A DNA stretch of 64,000 nucleotides from Pseudomonas sp. Irchel s3h14. GTDB taxonomy: Bacteria > Pseudomonadota > Gammaproteobacteria > Pseudomonadales > Pseudomonadaceae. The translations under genes and the position numbers were made by a program. This document shows positions 29,683 to 39,512 of this stretch, in pieces; positions within the stretch are counted from its first letter, which is position 1, and each line of letters opens with the position of its first letter. The notes beneath the pieces are model-generated. The model did no database searches. It had not been told where the DNA came from and worked only from the letters and a program-made list of their open reading frames with translations. The DNA lies in NCBI RefSeq assembly GCF_900187425.1, contig NZ_FYDJ01000002.1, positions 186,001 to 250,000 on the forward strand, in the 5' to 3' direction.

Positions 29683-30534
29683 TTAGCGACCGCGAACCGC
29701 TTGTTCCAGCTCAGCGAAGCTAGGACGGTGCGCCGGGTACAGAACCTTGCGGCCGAATTCCACCGCCAGCGATGGCGGCATGCCGGAAGCCGAAGCCACC
29801 AGCGAGGCCTTGATGGCTTCGTAGACGTTGAGTTCTTCCTTGGCATCGTGGGCCAGGGAATGGGCCAGCGGACCGAAGAAACCGTACGCCGCGAGAATAC
29901 CGAAGAAGGTACCGACGAGTGCCGCACCGACGTGCAGGCCGATGGATTTCTGATCGCCTTCACCCAGGGAAGCCATGGTCACCACGATACCGAGTACCGC
30001 CGCGACGATACCGAAACCAGGCATGGCGTCGGCAATGCCGTTCACCGCGTGGGATGGATGCTCGAGGTCTTCCTTGAGGCTGTAAAGCTCCATGTCGAAC
30101 AGGCCTTCAAGCTCATGGGGAGCCATGTTGCCGGAGGACATGATGCGCAGGTAATCGCAGATGAACGCGGTCATGCGTTCGTCCTTGAGCACAGCCGGGT
30201 ACTTGGCGAAAATCGGGCTCGCAGCGGCATCTTCAATGTCGCCCTCGATAGCCATCATGCCTTCGCGGCGGCTCTTGTTGAGGATCTCGTAGATCAGGCC
30301 CAGCACTTCCAGATAGAACGTGTGGCTGAAACGCGAAGTGAACATGCCCAAGGATTTCTTGAGTACGTGCATGGTCATGTAACTAGGGTTGGCCTGGAGG
30401 AATGCACCGAGGGCCGCGCCACCGATAATCAACACCTCGAAGGGCTGAATCAGGGCGGCAATCTTGCCGTGGGAGAGCACGTATCCGCCGAGCACGCTCG
30501 CGAATACGACGATGATGCCGATAATTTTAGCCAT
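29683..30534 (-). CDS. motA: Flagellar motor stator protein MotA
   Basis: Four-helix membrane subunit of the proton-driven flagellar stator. The 283 residues begin MAKIIGIIVVFASVLGGYV, contain the large cytosolic loop with the charged residues that touch FliG, and end with the paired helices near AVLGIVVTMASLG and ALVGTFFGILAAYG. The start at 30534 excludes a 26-codon leader with no membrane character. Operon with motB; divergent from the HDOD gene. Confidence 0.97.
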   Translation of the reverse strand: MAKIIGIIVVFASVLGGYVLSHGKIAALIQPFEVLIIGGAALGAFLQANPSYMTMHVLKKSLGMFTSRFSHTFYLEVLGLIYEILNKSRREGMMAIEGDIEDAAASPIFAKYPAVLKDERMTAFICDYLRIMSSGNMAPHELEGLFDMELYSLKEDLEHPSHAVNGIADAMPGFGIVAAVLGIVVTMASLGEGDQKSIGLHVGAALVGTFFGILAAYGFFGPLAHSLAHDAKEELNVYEAIKASLVASASGMPPSLAVEFGRKVLYPAHRPSFAELEQAVRGR

Positions 30535-30700
30535 AGGTAGGAGAGCACTTACTGAGTCGGGTTCAAGGTCATATTCGGAAGTTAAAAAATCTCTTCTTCT
30601 ACTTATCGGCAAAACTGCGCCAGACTATAGCCAGTTCAGGCGAAAAGCCAATTTGGCCCGCTCCGGGCATAGGTAATGCAGACGATGATCGCGTCCAACC

Positions 30701-32239
30701 ATGGCTAACGAAACGAACGTTCCAACTCCAAAACCAACCACTCTCGAAGGCTGGGTCAAGCTTCTCGATGGCGTGCGCCTGCCGGTTCCGCAAGCCAGTC
30801 ATGACCGTGTCTGCAAGGCCATCGCCAACAGTCGCAGCTCTTTGCGCGATATTGCCGAACTGATACAGGACAGCCCGGCGCTGGCCTTGAGCGTGATTCG
30901 CGAAGCCAATCGCCACACCCATGGCAGCATGACCGAGCCTGCGGAAAACCTTGAGGTGGCGATCAATCGCCTCGGTTTGAAGCGCACCGAAGAACTGCTC
31001 GCCCGCCTGCCCGCCGAACCTCAGTTAGAAATTCCGGTGGCCCTGCGTCAGCTACAACTGATCAGCCAGCACGCGACCCAACAGGCCAACGGTTTTTTCG
31101 CCAGTCGCCTGGCGCGGCTGTGGCAGGACATCCACTGGGGCAGCCTGCTGTTTCTCTCGCCGCTCTGGCCGATGGCATTGACTCACCCGCAGTTGCTCGA
31201 AGAGTGGGAGCTGCGGGTCATCCATAAAGGCGAGTCGGCACGCAAAGTTGAAAAGCAATTGTTCGGCGCTCGTCTGCTGGATATCTGCCTGGCGCTCGTG
31301 GACATCTGGCGCCTGCCGATCTGGGTGCAACAGGGTTATCGGCTGCTGCTCAACGAGCAACGTGAGCTGGTGAAAGTGCTGCGCATCGCGCGCGACAGCG
31401 ATCATCCATTGCGCCAGCAGAACCGCCTCGATGACGATCCGACCCTGCGCCGCTGGCTCAATCAACCGGCCAACACGGTGCTGCTGGCCAACGGACTGGC
31501 GCTGTCGGCACAACAGGCCTGGGACAGTCCGCACAGTGAACGCTGGCAGTATCTGACCAGCCTTTACCTGCAAATACCGATGGACGAAGTGCAGCAGCAG
31601 TTGCACCAACAGGCCGCCAACAGCGCCCGTCATCATGCAATGCCAGACCTTTGGCACCCGGCCGTGTCGCTGATCTGGCCGTGGGGCATGAACCGTGTCC
31701 ACGCCGGATTGCTGCCGGCCCCGGCACCGACTGCCGAAGACCTGGCGAAATGGCGCAGACAGTGTGCCGAGTTGCTGGTCGAGCCGAGTCGCTTCACCAA
31801 TGCCATGCACTTGACCACGTCTGCCCGGGACGCTTTGGTCGCGTGCGGCATGCGTCGGGTGATGATCCTGATGGCCGACCGTACCCATGACAATCTGCGA
31901 GTGCACCAGACGGCCGGGCTGCCAAAAGAAGTGGCCGGTCTGAACTTCGCCGTCAGCCAGAGCACCGTGCTGCAACGCCTGCTCTCGCAGCAAGCCCAGG
32001 TACGCCTGACGCCGGCCAACAACGCACAATTTTCGACCCTGTTGCCGGCCAGCCTGCGCTCACAGTTCGGCGGCGAACACTTGCTGTTGCGCTCACTGGT
32101 CAATAATGGTCGGGTGATCATGATTGTGGTGGCGGATCAGGGCGGCGGGCCGTTCTCGGAAATCACCGTGCAAGCCTTCGGCAAAACCGCGCAATGCATC
32201 GAGAAAGCGCTGCACAGCTTTAGTCACCGCGGCCAATGA
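30701..32239 (+). CDS. HDOD domain protein
   Basis: The 512-residue protein has an N-terminal HDOD domain (about 15-210; LRDIAELIQDSPALALSVIR, AINRLGLKRTEELL), a fold related to HD phosphohydrolases but usually lacking the metal residues. A C-terminal region follows (about 370-500; RRVMILMADRTHDNLRVHQT) that may be GAF-like. HDOD proteins act as signalling scaffolds. Same strand as rhdA and psd, 42 bp upstream of rhdA. The conserved neighbour is known in P. aeruginosa but without a clear role. Confidence 0.88.
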   Translation: MANETNVPTPKPTTLEGWVKLLDGVRLPVPQASHDRVCKAIANSRSSLRDIAELIQDSPALALSVIREANRHTHGSMTEPAENLEVAINRLGLKRTEELLARLPAEPQLEIPVALRQLQLISQHATQQANGFFASRLARLWQDIHWGSLLFLSPLWPMALTHPQLLEEWELRVIHKGESARKVEKQLFGARLLDICLALVDIWRLPIWVQQGYRLLLNEQRELVKVLRIARDSDHPLRQQNRLDDDPTLRRWLNQPANTVLLANGLALSAQQAWDSPHSERWQYLTSLYLQIPMDEVQQQLHQQAANSARHHAMPDLWHPAVSLIWPWGMNRVHAGLLPAPAPTAEDLAKWRRQCAELLVEPSRFTNAMHLTTSARDALVACGMRRVMILMADRTHDNLRVHQTAGLPKEVAGLNFAVSQSTVLQRLLSQQAQVRLTPANNAQFSTLLPASLRSQFGGEHLLLRSLVNNGRVIMIVVADQGGGPFSEITVQAFGKTAQCIEKALHSFSHRGQ

Positions 32240-32281
32240 CGCTGCGATACAATCCTCCCCTTTGTGTTCTGGAGACCTCAC

Positions 32282-33097
32282 ATGTCTGACTTCTCTGGCT
32301 TGCCGCTGGTGATCGAGCCGAGCGACTTGCTCGCCCGTCTCGACTCCCGCGAACTGATTCTGGTGGACCTGACCAGCAGCGCCCGCTATGCCGAAGGGCA
32401 TATCCCTGGTGCGCGTTTTGTCGATCCGAAACGCACGCAACTCGGTCAGGCGCCTGCGCCGGGACTGATGCCGCCGCAAGCGGCACTCGAAGCGTTGTTC
32501 GGTGAACTGGGACACAACAAAAACGCGGTCTACGTGGTCTATGACGACGAGGGCGGCGGTTGGGCCGGGCGCTTTATCTGGCTGCTGGATGTCATCGGCC
32601 ACAGCAAGTACCACTATGTCGACGGCGGCCTGAAGGCCTGGCTGGCAGAAGGTTTGCCCATGTCGATCCAGATCCCGGCAGCGGTCGGCGGGCCGGTTGC
32701 GTTGACCTTGCACGACGAACCCACTGCCACCCGCGAGTACCTGCAAAGCCGTCTCGGTGCCGCCGACCTGGCGATCTGGGACGCACGCGGGCCGCTGGAG
32801 TACTCCGGCGAGAAAGTCCTGGCGGCCAAGGCCGGGCACATTCCCGGCGCGGTCAATTTCGAATGGACCGCGGGCATGGATCAGACGCGCAACCTGCGCA
32901 TCCGTACCGACATGCCGCAGATCCTGGAAAAACTCGGGATCAGCAAAGACAAAGAAGTGATTACCCACTGCCAGACTCACCACCGTTCTGGCTTCACCTA
33001 TCTGGTGGCCAAATCCCTCGGTTATCCGCGGGTCAAAGGCTACGCCGGTTCCTGGGGCGAATGGGGCAACCACCCCGATACGCCCGTAGAGATTTAA
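32282..33097 (+). CDS. rhdA: Thiosulfate sulfurtransferase (rhodanese)
   Basis: Moves sulfane sulfur from thiosulfate to acceptors such as cyanide. This matters in pseudomonads, some of which are cyanogenic. The 271-residue tandem rhodanese has an inactive N-terminal and an active C-terminal domain. The active loop is CQTHHRSG, with Cys230 as nucleophile, the same unusual loop as Azotobacter RhdA. The start at 32282 follows GGAG; the longer frame is rejected. Psd follows 18 bp later. Confidence 0.95.
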   Translation: MSDFSGLPLVIEPSDLLARLDSRELILVDLTSSARYAEGHIPGARFVDPKRTQLGQAPAPGLMPPQAALEALFGELGHNKNAVYVVYDDEGGGWAGRFIWLLDVIGHSKYHYVDGGLKAWLAEGLPMSIQIPAAVGGPVALTLHDEPTATREYLQSRLGAADLAIWDARGPLEYSGEKVLAAKAGHIPGAVNFEWTAGMDQTRNLRIRTDMPQILEKLGISKDKEVITHCQTHHRSGFTYLVAKSLGYPRVKGYAGSWGEWGNHPDTPVEI

Positions 33098-33115
33098 GGT
33101 TTTTAAGGACAGTTA

Positions 33116-33976
33116 ATGAATAAGCGTTTGTTTATCCTCAGCCAATACCTGCTGCCCCATCACCTGCTGTCGCGACTGGCCGGCTGCATTGCCGAATGCC
33201 GCGTGCGCTGGTTCAAGAACGCCTTCACCGCCTGGTTCGCCAAGCGTTATCAAGTGGACATGTCGCAGGCACTGGTCGAAGACCTGACGGCCTACGAGCA
33301 TTTCAATGCGTTCTTCACTCGCGCCTTGAAGGACGGCGCTCGCCCGCTGGACGAGACGCCAGGCGCGATCCTCAGCCCGGCCGACGGCGCGGTCAGCCAA
33401 CTTGGCCCGATCGAACACGGTCGCGTGTTCCAGGCCAAGGGTCACAGCTTCAGCGTGCTGGAATTGCTGGGCGGCGACGCTGCCAACGCAGCGCCATTCA
33501 TGGGCGGTGATTTCGCGACTATTTATCTGTCGCCGAAGGACTACCACCGCGTGCACATGCCGCTGGCCGGCACCCTGCGCGAGATGGTCTACATCCCGGG
33601 CCGGATCTTCTCGGTCAACCAGACCACCGCCGAAAACGTTCCGGAACTGTTCGCCCGCAACGAGCGTGTGGCGTGCATTTTCGACACCGAGCGCGGGCCG
33701 ATGGCCGTGGTGTTGGTGGGCGCCATGATCGTTGCGTCGATCGAAACCGTTTGGGCCGGGCTGGTCACGCCGCCGAAACGCGAGCTGAAAACCTTCCGCT
33801 ACGACGAAGCTGCCCGTGCGCCGATCCATTTGGAGAAAGGTGCAGAACTGGGTCGGTTCAAACTGGGTTCGACCGCTGTCGTGCTGTTCGGGCCTGATCA
33901 AGTTAAGTGGGCTGAAGAACTGGCGGCCGGTTCGCCGGTGCAGATGGGCCAGGGCATGGCTCTGGCAAAAGCCTGA
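33116..33976 (+). CDS. psd: Phosphatidylserine decarboxylase proenzyme
   Basis: Membrane-associated pyruvoyl enzyme that makes phosphatidylethanolamine. The 286-residue proenzyme ends its beta chain at the self-cleavage motif FKLGSTAVV (LGST, cut before Ser). Conserved DYHRVHMP and the Asp/His triad region are present. AAGGA lies before the ATG. Confidence 0.98.
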   Translation: MNKRLFILSQYLLPHHLLSRLAGCIAECRVRWFKNAFTAWFAKRYQVDMSQALVEDLTAYEHFNAFFTRALKDGARPLDETPGAILSPADGAVSQLGPIEHGRVFQAKGHSFSVLELLGGDAANAAPFMGGDFATIYLSPKDYHRVHMPLAGTLREMVYIPGRIFSVNQTTAENVPELFARNERVACIFDTERGPMAVVLVGAMIVASIETVWAGLVTPPKRELKTFRYDEAARAPIHLEKGAELGRFKLGSTAVVLFGPDQVKWAEELAAGSPVQMGQGMALAKA

Positions 33977-33988
33977 TCCCTGATCCGA

Positions 33989-34012
33989 ACCCCGCGAACG
34001 TCTTCGCGGGGT
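33989..34012. terminator. Hairpin between psd and the lectin gene
   Basis: Stem accccgcgaa / ttcgcggggt with a 4-nt loop sits between two convergent genes and probably serves both. The T-tract is weak. Confidence 0.6.
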
Positions 34013-34032
34013 CGGATATTTCGGTGGTCCCG

Positions 34033-34434
34033 TTACTCTATCTGTCCTCGGAAGCCGATCGGCCCTTCGTTGGCGTAGGTATTGGTGCCACTGAGGTTTT
34101 TCCCTCCATCGCTGGAGGTCACGCTCAACGCCACAACGTTCTGATTATCCCGGCCTCCGATGACCCATTTGCCACCCGGATGCCACGGGGCATCGTTGCC
34201 ACCCCACTGATTTTCAACGTTGTACTGGTTCTGGCCCGTGCGCTGAGCCTTGAAACCAATGGGACCTTCACCCGCATACGTCATGGTGCCGGTGAAACTC
34301 TTCCCGCCATCGCCCGATTTGATCTCGATCGCGACAACGTTCTGGTTGTCCCGCGCGCCTAACACCCAGTCTCCGCCCGGATGCCAGGGTGCCGAACTAC
34401 CGCCCCATTGATTTGCCACTACATATCTAGACAT
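34033..34434 (-). CDS. OAA-family high-mannose-binding lectin
   Basis: The 133-residue protein consists of two near-identical 66-residue repeats, each with NQWGG, APWHPGG, NQNVVA, SGDGG or SSDGG, and EGPIGF. This is the signature of the Oscillatoria agardhii agglutinin family, which includes a P. fluorescens lectin. They fold as one compact beta barrel with two sites for high-mannose glycans. AAGGAG lies 9 nt before the chosen ATG; an ATG three codons earlier is too close to it. No signal peptide is present. The gene stands alone. Confidence 0.95.
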   Translation of the reverse strand: MSRYVVANQWGGSSAPWHPGGDWVLGARDNQNVVAIEIKSGDGGKSFTGTMTYAGEGPIGFKAQRTGQNQYNVENQWGGNDAPWHPGGKWVIGGRDNQNVVALSVTSSDGGKNLSGTNTYANEGPIGFRGQIE

Positions 34435-34633
34435 AAACTTCATCTCCTTGAAGTTACAAAGAGACCTGCCCTGCGTAGGCAGCAGGCCGTACGACTGTGC
34501 GTATCCAGTCGCACGACTGTCAGATTAGTAGTACGCCCGGAGGGCATTTGACTGACAGACAAACGGTAGAAATCCATAGCTGCTACAGTCAGGTCATTCA
34601 CTGCCCATTTACCGGTTGGAGTTTTTCCACGGC

Positions 34634-36412
34634 ATGAATGAGACCAGCCCCCACCTCCTGCTACGCGCCCCGATCCCGACGCAGTCACGCCTGTCGTTCT
34701 GTGAAGCCACCCCGCGTGATCTCAAGCGCTGGATCGCCAATCTACCCAAAGCCAACATCGGCGAAACCGCTCGCCAGCTGTATCAAGGCTTGAGCGAACT
34801 CAACCAGCTGCTCACGCCCAGCGACAATCGCCTGCAATTGCTCGAACTGCTACGGCCCGAGGTGTACTACGTCTGCAAACACCTTGAGCAGCATTTCCTG
34901 CATCAGTCGATTGTCCTCGACGAGCGTTCCCGCAAGATCGCCAACCTCTGCCAGGCGCTGCAAAGTCACTTGGCCATTGGTTATAAACAGATCGTCGTGC
35001 GCATCACACCGAAATTCAGCAAGGACCGTGCGCCGCTGCTGACCCAGGCGCTGCAACGGGCAATCCATTGCCTGAACGGGCCGCTGATTCGCGCTACCAA
35101 ACTCTATTGCCCGGTGCCGGAAGGCCTGTGGCTGGAGCTGCATCAAATCTACCGGATCGCCTGCGCGCACCGACTCCAGCACACGAGCCTGCGCGATGAG
35201 CTGGCCAGCCAGACGCAAAACCTGAGCATCGAACAGACTTACGTGGTCACCTTGCTGCTGGGCGCCTCACGCTGCAACCAACTGCGCCAGCACCAGATTG
35301 CCCGGGTTGCCGAGGTGCTGGAGCCCTGGAGCCAATGGATCAAGCTGCAACCCGGCAACCCGGCCACCGGACTGTTCGCCGTCGTGCCAGACCTCGACAC
35401 CGGACCGCGTTACCGCACCAAGTTCCGGGTCGAGCAGCAAGAGAGCCTACTGGGGATTGATCCGCAGCCGTTGGTCGCGGCGATTGAAGCTCATTTGCAA
35501 AAAAACGACAGTTCATCACCGCTACCCGTGCCAGCAGGGTTAAGCCTGGATACGTTGCAACACCTTCATGCCGCCTGGGGCCAGACTGCCGAACGCAGTT
35601 TCCAGCGCACCGTCGGCCAAGGCACGTTGACCCTGTGCATAGGCATGAGCGCGCTGCACTTTTATCTGGGTGGGCAACGCTCATTCAGCGACATCCTGAA
35701 AAACCACGGCGCCCGGCCTGCACAATTTTCGGTAACGTCAGTGGCCGGCCGGGAAAAGGACCAATGGCACCAGGCCTTCGACGCCGCTCCCCAAGGCAAT
35801 GCAGACGCTCTATTGCCCTACGAAGAGATCGAATACCCGCAGCTTCAGAATGACGACAGCCACGAAGCATCCGACCGCAATCAGCACTTCCCGACCCACG
35901 TCCTGTCAGTGATCAATCACAGCCCCGGCGGTTACTGCCTGGCCTGGCCCGGCGCTGTGCCTGCCGAGTTACAGGCGGGTGAGATGGTCGGAATCGAGGA
36001 TTCTGCCGGTCAGGGTTGGAGCATTGCGGTGGTGCGCTGGATCCGCCAGGTGCGCGGCGGCGGCACGCAGATGGGCGTCGAGCAGGTTGCGCCCTGCGCC
36101 GAGCCTTGCGGCCTGCAACTGGTGCGCACCCGTGATGACCACAGCCAATATCTTCGCGGTCTTTTGCTACCGGAGATCAGCGCCATCGACCTGCCCGCCA
36201 CGCTGCTTGCCCCGCGCCTGCCCTTTCAGGAAGGCAGCAAAGTGCTGATCAACACCAACGGCCAGGAACGCCGAGCCGGGCTGGATCGGCGGGTGGCGAG
36301 CACCAACAGCTTTAATCAGTTTGCTTATCGCTCGCTGGAGGCCGCCAGAAACGACAACGCCGCGGTGAGCGGCGCTGAGGAGGATTTTGATTCGTTGTGG
36401 AAGTCGCTTTGA
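34634..36412 (+). CDS. PilZ-like domain protein of unknown function
   Basis: A 592-residue soluble protein conserved at this place in Pseudomonas. The first 330 residues are helical with no recognised domain (LPKANIGETARQLYQGLSEL). Near 425-500 is a beta-rich segment with NHSPGGYCL, similar to the D/NxSxxG part of PilZ domains, but I see no RxxxR before it, so c-di-GMP binding is doubtful. The ATG at 34634 has a GGAG 12 nt upstream; a TTG start six codons earlier is possible. Confidence 0.8.
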   Translation: MNETSPHLLLRAPIPTQSRLSFCEATPRDLKRWIANLPKANIGETARQLYQGLSELNQLLTPSDNRLQLLELLRPEVYYVCKHLEQHFLHQSIVLDERSRKIANLCQALQSHLAIGYKQIVVRITPKFSKDRAPLLTQALQRAIHCLNGPLIRATKLYCPVPEGLWLELHQIYRIACAHRLQHTSLRDELASQTQNLSIEQTYVVTLLLGASRCNQLRQHQIARVAEVLEPWSQWIKLQPGNPATGLFAVVPDLDTGPRYRTKFRVEQQESLLGIDPQPLVAAIEAHLQKNDSSSPLPVPAGLSLDTLQHLHAAWGQTAERSFQRTVGQGTLTLCIGMSALHFYLGGQRSFSDILKNHGARPAQFSVTSVAGREKDQWHQAFDAAPQGNADALLPYEEIEYPQLQNDDSHEASDRNQHFPTHVLSVINHSPGGYCLAWPGAVPAELQAGEMVGIEDSAGQGWSIAVVRWIRQVRGGGTQMGVEQVAPCAEPCGLQLVRTRDDHSQYLRGLLLPEISAIDLPATLLAPRLPFQEGSKVLINTNGQERRAGLDRRVASTNSFNQFAYRSLEAARNDNAAVSGAEEDFDSLWKSL

Positions 36413-36441
36413 GGGTGAATCTGTAAGACCGCGGCGCCCCC

Positions 36442-36530
36442 ATCGCGGGCAAGCCTTGCTCCTACAGGTTCAGCGTTAACCGTTTGAACAACGCAACCTC
36501 TGTAGGAGCGAGGCTTGCCCGCGAAGAGGC
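36442..36530. repeat. REP pair between the PilZ-like gene and serB
   Basis: Unit one begins atcgcgggcaagccttgctc at 36442. Its inverted partner, reading gtaggagcgaggcttgcccg, ends at 36530. The spacer is about 32 bp. They separate two convergent genes. Confidence 0.9.
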
Positions 36531-36550
36531 CCTGTCAGCCAATACAAGAC

Positions 36551-37765
36551 TCAGAGTTGCCCGTCGCGATCCCGGAAGCCCAGCAGATACAGCACGCCAT
36601 CCAGCCCAAGGTTGGAAATCGCCTGCTTCGCCGACTGTTTCACCAGTGGCTTGGCACGGAACGCGACGCCCAACCCGGCAATCGCCAGCATTGGCAAATC
36701 GTTGGCGCCGTCGCCGACCGCAATGGTCTGCTCCAGACGCAAACCTTCCTTGTGCGCCAGCTCCTTCAGCAGATCCGCCTTGCGCTGTGCATCAACAATC
36801 GGCTCGACCGCCACGCCAGTCACTTTGCCGTCCACGACTTCCAGTTCGTTGGCGAACACATAGTCGATACCCAACTTGGCCTGCAATTGCTTGGCGAAGT
36901 AGGTAAAGCCGCCCGACAGGATGGCGGTTTTGTAGCCCAGACGCTTGAGCTCGGCGAACAGGGTTTCGGCACCTTCTGTCAGTCGCAGGGAGGCACCGAT
37001 GGAATCCAGCACGCTGACGTCCAGCCCTTTCAACAAGGCCAGGCGTTCCTTGAAGCTGGCGCGGAAGTCCAATTCGCCGGCCATCGCCCGCTCGGTGATC
37101 GCAGACACCTGATCGCCCACACCGGCAGCCTTGGCCAGTTCGTCGATGACTTCGGCTTCGATCAGCGTCGAGTCCATGTCGAACACCGCCAGACGGCGGT
37201 TACGACGGAACAGCGAATCTTCCTGGAAGGCGATGTCGACGTTCAATTCCTGAGCGACGCTGAGGAATTCGGCCCGCAGCGCTTGCGGATCAGCCGCTTC
37301 ACCACGAACGGAAAACTCAATGCAACCCTTGCCCTGATCGGCCGGGGTGTCCAGCGGCATGCGCCCGGACAGACGATCGATGTGGTCGATATTCAGGCCA
37401 TATTTGGCGGTGATCGAACTCACGGCCTGCAATTGCCCGGCGGTTACTTTGCGGGTCAGCAGGGTCACGATGTGGCGTTTTTTGCCCTGATTGCCGACCC
37501 ACTGCTGGTAATCCTCTTCGGACACCGGCGTGAAACGCACCTGCTGATCGAGTTTGTAAGCCGTGAACAGGATGTCCTTGAGCACCGACTTGCCTTGCTC
37601 GGTGTCAGGAATTTCAACCAGGATGCCGAACGACAGGGTGTCGTGGATCACCGCCTGACCAATGTCGAGAATGTTCACACCACCCTGGGCCAGAACGCCG
37701 GTAATGGCCGCAGTCAGACCCGGACGGTCGACTCCCGTGATGTTTATCAGGACGATTTCGCGCAA
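36551..37765 (-). CDS. serB: Phosphoserine phosphatase with tandem ACT domains
   Basis: Last step of serine synthesis, hydrolysing O-phosphoserine. The 404-residue product has two N-terminal ACT domains (about 5-80 and 100-175), which bind effector, and a C-terminal HAD domain. HAD motif I is DMDSTLIEAE, motif II is AILSGGF, and motif III/IV is GDGANDLPML. Divergent from the AhpA-like gene, an arrangement also seen in other gammaproteobacteria. Confidence 0.97.
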   Translation of the reverse strand: MREIVLINITGVDRPGLTAAITGVLAQGGVNILDIGQAVIHDTLSFGILVEIPDTEQGKSVLKDILFTAYKLDQQVRFTPVSEEDYQQWVGNQGKKRHIVTLLTRKVTAGQLQAVSSITAKYGLNIDHIDRLSGRMPLDTPADQGKGCIEFSVRGEAADPQALRAEFLSVAQELNVDIAFQEDSLFRRNRRLAVFDMDSTLIEAEVIDELAKAAGVGDQVSAITERAMAGELDFRASFKERLALLKGLDVSVLDSIGASLRLTEGAETLFAELKRLGYKTAILSGGFTYFAKQLQAKLGIDYVFANELEVVDGKVTGVAVEPIVDAQRKADLLKELAHKEGLRLEQTIAVGDGANDLPMLAIAGLGVAFRAKPLVKQSAKQAISNLGLDGVLYLLGFRDRDGQL

Positions 37766-37900
37766 GGCGCACCCCCGCAGGTGGAAAAAAACCGCATTCT
37801 ACCCACATTCAGTGACCATCGGGCACCGTGAGCGCTTTGACGGTCTAGGGCCTGTCGCTATACTGCGCGTCAACTTCACGGACAAAAGAGCCGAGCTCAA

Positions 37901-39442
37901 GTGAACCGGCCCACGCCAGTAAAAACCGATAACTTCTTTCTGCTGATCTTCCGTGCACTGCGCCACCGCCGTGTACCGATTGCATTGCGCATCGCCAGCC
38001 ATAACGTGATCCTGGTCGCTCTGGCCCTGGTGATCTATGCCTGCGTGATGGGTTTGCAGTTCAAGCAGGCCATGCACGAGCAGGCGGATGCCCTGGGTGA
38101 AAGCCTGACCACCCAGACTGCCACGTCCGCCACGGAGCTGTTGGTGTCCAACGACATCCTCAGCCTCAACGTGCTGCTCAACAACCTGACCAAAAACAAG
38201 CTGGTGGCTCACGCTGCCATCTACAGCGTGGACAACCGCATCCTCGCCGAAGCCGGTCAGCGCCCCAAGCATAGCCTGCTGGGCGAAGCCGAAGGCATGT
38301 ACCAGAGCAAGATCACTTTCCAGGACGTGACCGCCGGGCAACTGCGCATCAGCCTGGACATGGATCAGTTCCAGCAGCCGATGACCATCAGCCTGCAAAG
38401 CATGGGCATTTTGAGCGCGATTCTGCTGGCGCTGTCCCTGGCCTTGAGCCTGCGCCTGGGTCGGCACATCTCCACGCCGCTGCTGCAATTGCGGGTGTGG
38501 CTGCGCCATATCGACGAATACACCCCGGCCACCGAGCGTCAGGATGAGATCGGCGACCTGGCTCGCCAGCTGCACGCCGACTTCGCGCCAGAGCCCGCCG
38601 AGCTGGAACCCGCTCCCGAGCCTGAATACGACGAAAGCGACTACGAAGACGCGGACGATAACGAGCCAACCTTCGAAGTGCGTAATTTGCGTGACCCGAG
38701 TTTCGATGAAACCAAGCCTGTGGCCGGCCTCAAACCTGCGCCACGGCGCATTGTCAGCACCGTTGAAGACGATGATGACGACGATGACGACGATGCATTT
38801 GCCGACTTGCGTGATGAATCAGCATCGACCGCGCCGAAACCGGTAGCAAAACCGCAACTATCGAACGTGCCGCAGCACAGCGCGGTGCTGGCCGTGCAAC
38901 TGGGCGCTCAGGATCAACTGCGTCGTCTGCCCCGCACACGTCTGGAAGAACTGCTCAAACGCTATCGCGACTGCCTCGATCAAGCCGCCTCGCTCTACCA
39001 GAGTGAGCTGCACACCCTGAACGATGGCAGCACGCTGATGCTGTTCCACACCGAAGACAGCGGCGACGACTACCTGACCAACGCCATCTGCTGCGGTGAG
39101 TTGTTGCGAGCTCTGGGCCATCAGTTGCAGATCGAAGTCGCCGACAGCGGCATCACCCTGCAATTGCAGCTGGGCCTGACACTGGGTGACGAGCTGTTCG
39201 GCCTGAGCCAGATTGATCTGCTGCTGACTGAAACCGCTCAGGATGCACTGGCCCTGTCGCAACACAGCCGCAACCTGTTGCTGGTGGAGCGCAAGATCGG
39301 TGACGACGCGCTGATCCGCCAGCGCGCACGAATCCGACCGATCGCAAGCCCTGAGGGTGCTTGTTGCGTAGAGCGGCTGATGGAGCCTTATCCGTCGATG
39401 CTCGAGCGGCAACTGGCGCGAATGCATGAGCGTCGGGCGTAA
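37901..39442 (+). CDS. AhpA/Smp-like membrane protein
   Basis: The 513-residue inner-membrane protein has a helix near residues 35-60, a periplasmic segment of about 100 residues, a second helix near 160-190 and a HAMP-like linker. The N-terminal part resembles the virulence factor Smp/AhpA encoded next to serB. Between about 220 and 300 is a very acidic low-complexity stretch including nine Asp in a row (VEDDDDDDDDDAF). The C-terminal 200 residues look like a degenerate nucleotide-cyclase-type domain (LHTLNDGSTLMLFHT). Function unknown. Confidence 0.85.
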   Translation: MNRPTPVKTDNFFLLIFRALRHRRVPIALRIASHNVILVALALVIYACVMGLQFKQAMHEQADALGESLTTQTATSATELLVSNDILSLNVLLNNLTKNKLVAHAAIYSVDNRILAEAGQRPKHSLLGEAEGMYQSKITFQDVTAGQLRISLDMDQFQQPMTISLQSMGILSAILLALSLALSLRLGRHISTPLLQLRVWLRHIDEYTPATERQDEIGDLARQLHADFAPEPAELEPAPEPEYDESDYEDADDNEPTFEVRNLRDPSFDETKPVAGLKPAPRRIVSTVEDDDDDDDDDAFADLRDESASTAPKPVAKPQLSNVPQHSAVLAVQLGAQDQLRRLPRTRLEELLKRYRDCLDQAASLYQSELHTLNDGSTLMLFHTEDSGDDYLTNAICCGELLRALGHQLQIEVADSGITLQLQLGLTLGDELFGLSQIDLLLTETAQDALALSQHSRNLLLVERKIGDDALIRQRARIRPIASPEGACCVERLMEPYPSMLERQLARMHERRA

Positions 39443-39460
39443 GCCATAGAAGTTACAACC

Positions 39461-39496
39461 GAGCCCGCAGATGATCACTCGTCTGCGGGCTTTTTG
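39461..39496 (+). terminator. Terminator of the AhpA-like gene
   Basis: Stem gcccgcagatgat / cactcgtctgcgggc with TTTTTG follows 19 bp after the stop codon. Confidence 0.92.
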
Positions 39497-39512
39497 TTGC
39501 CCTCACTGATGC

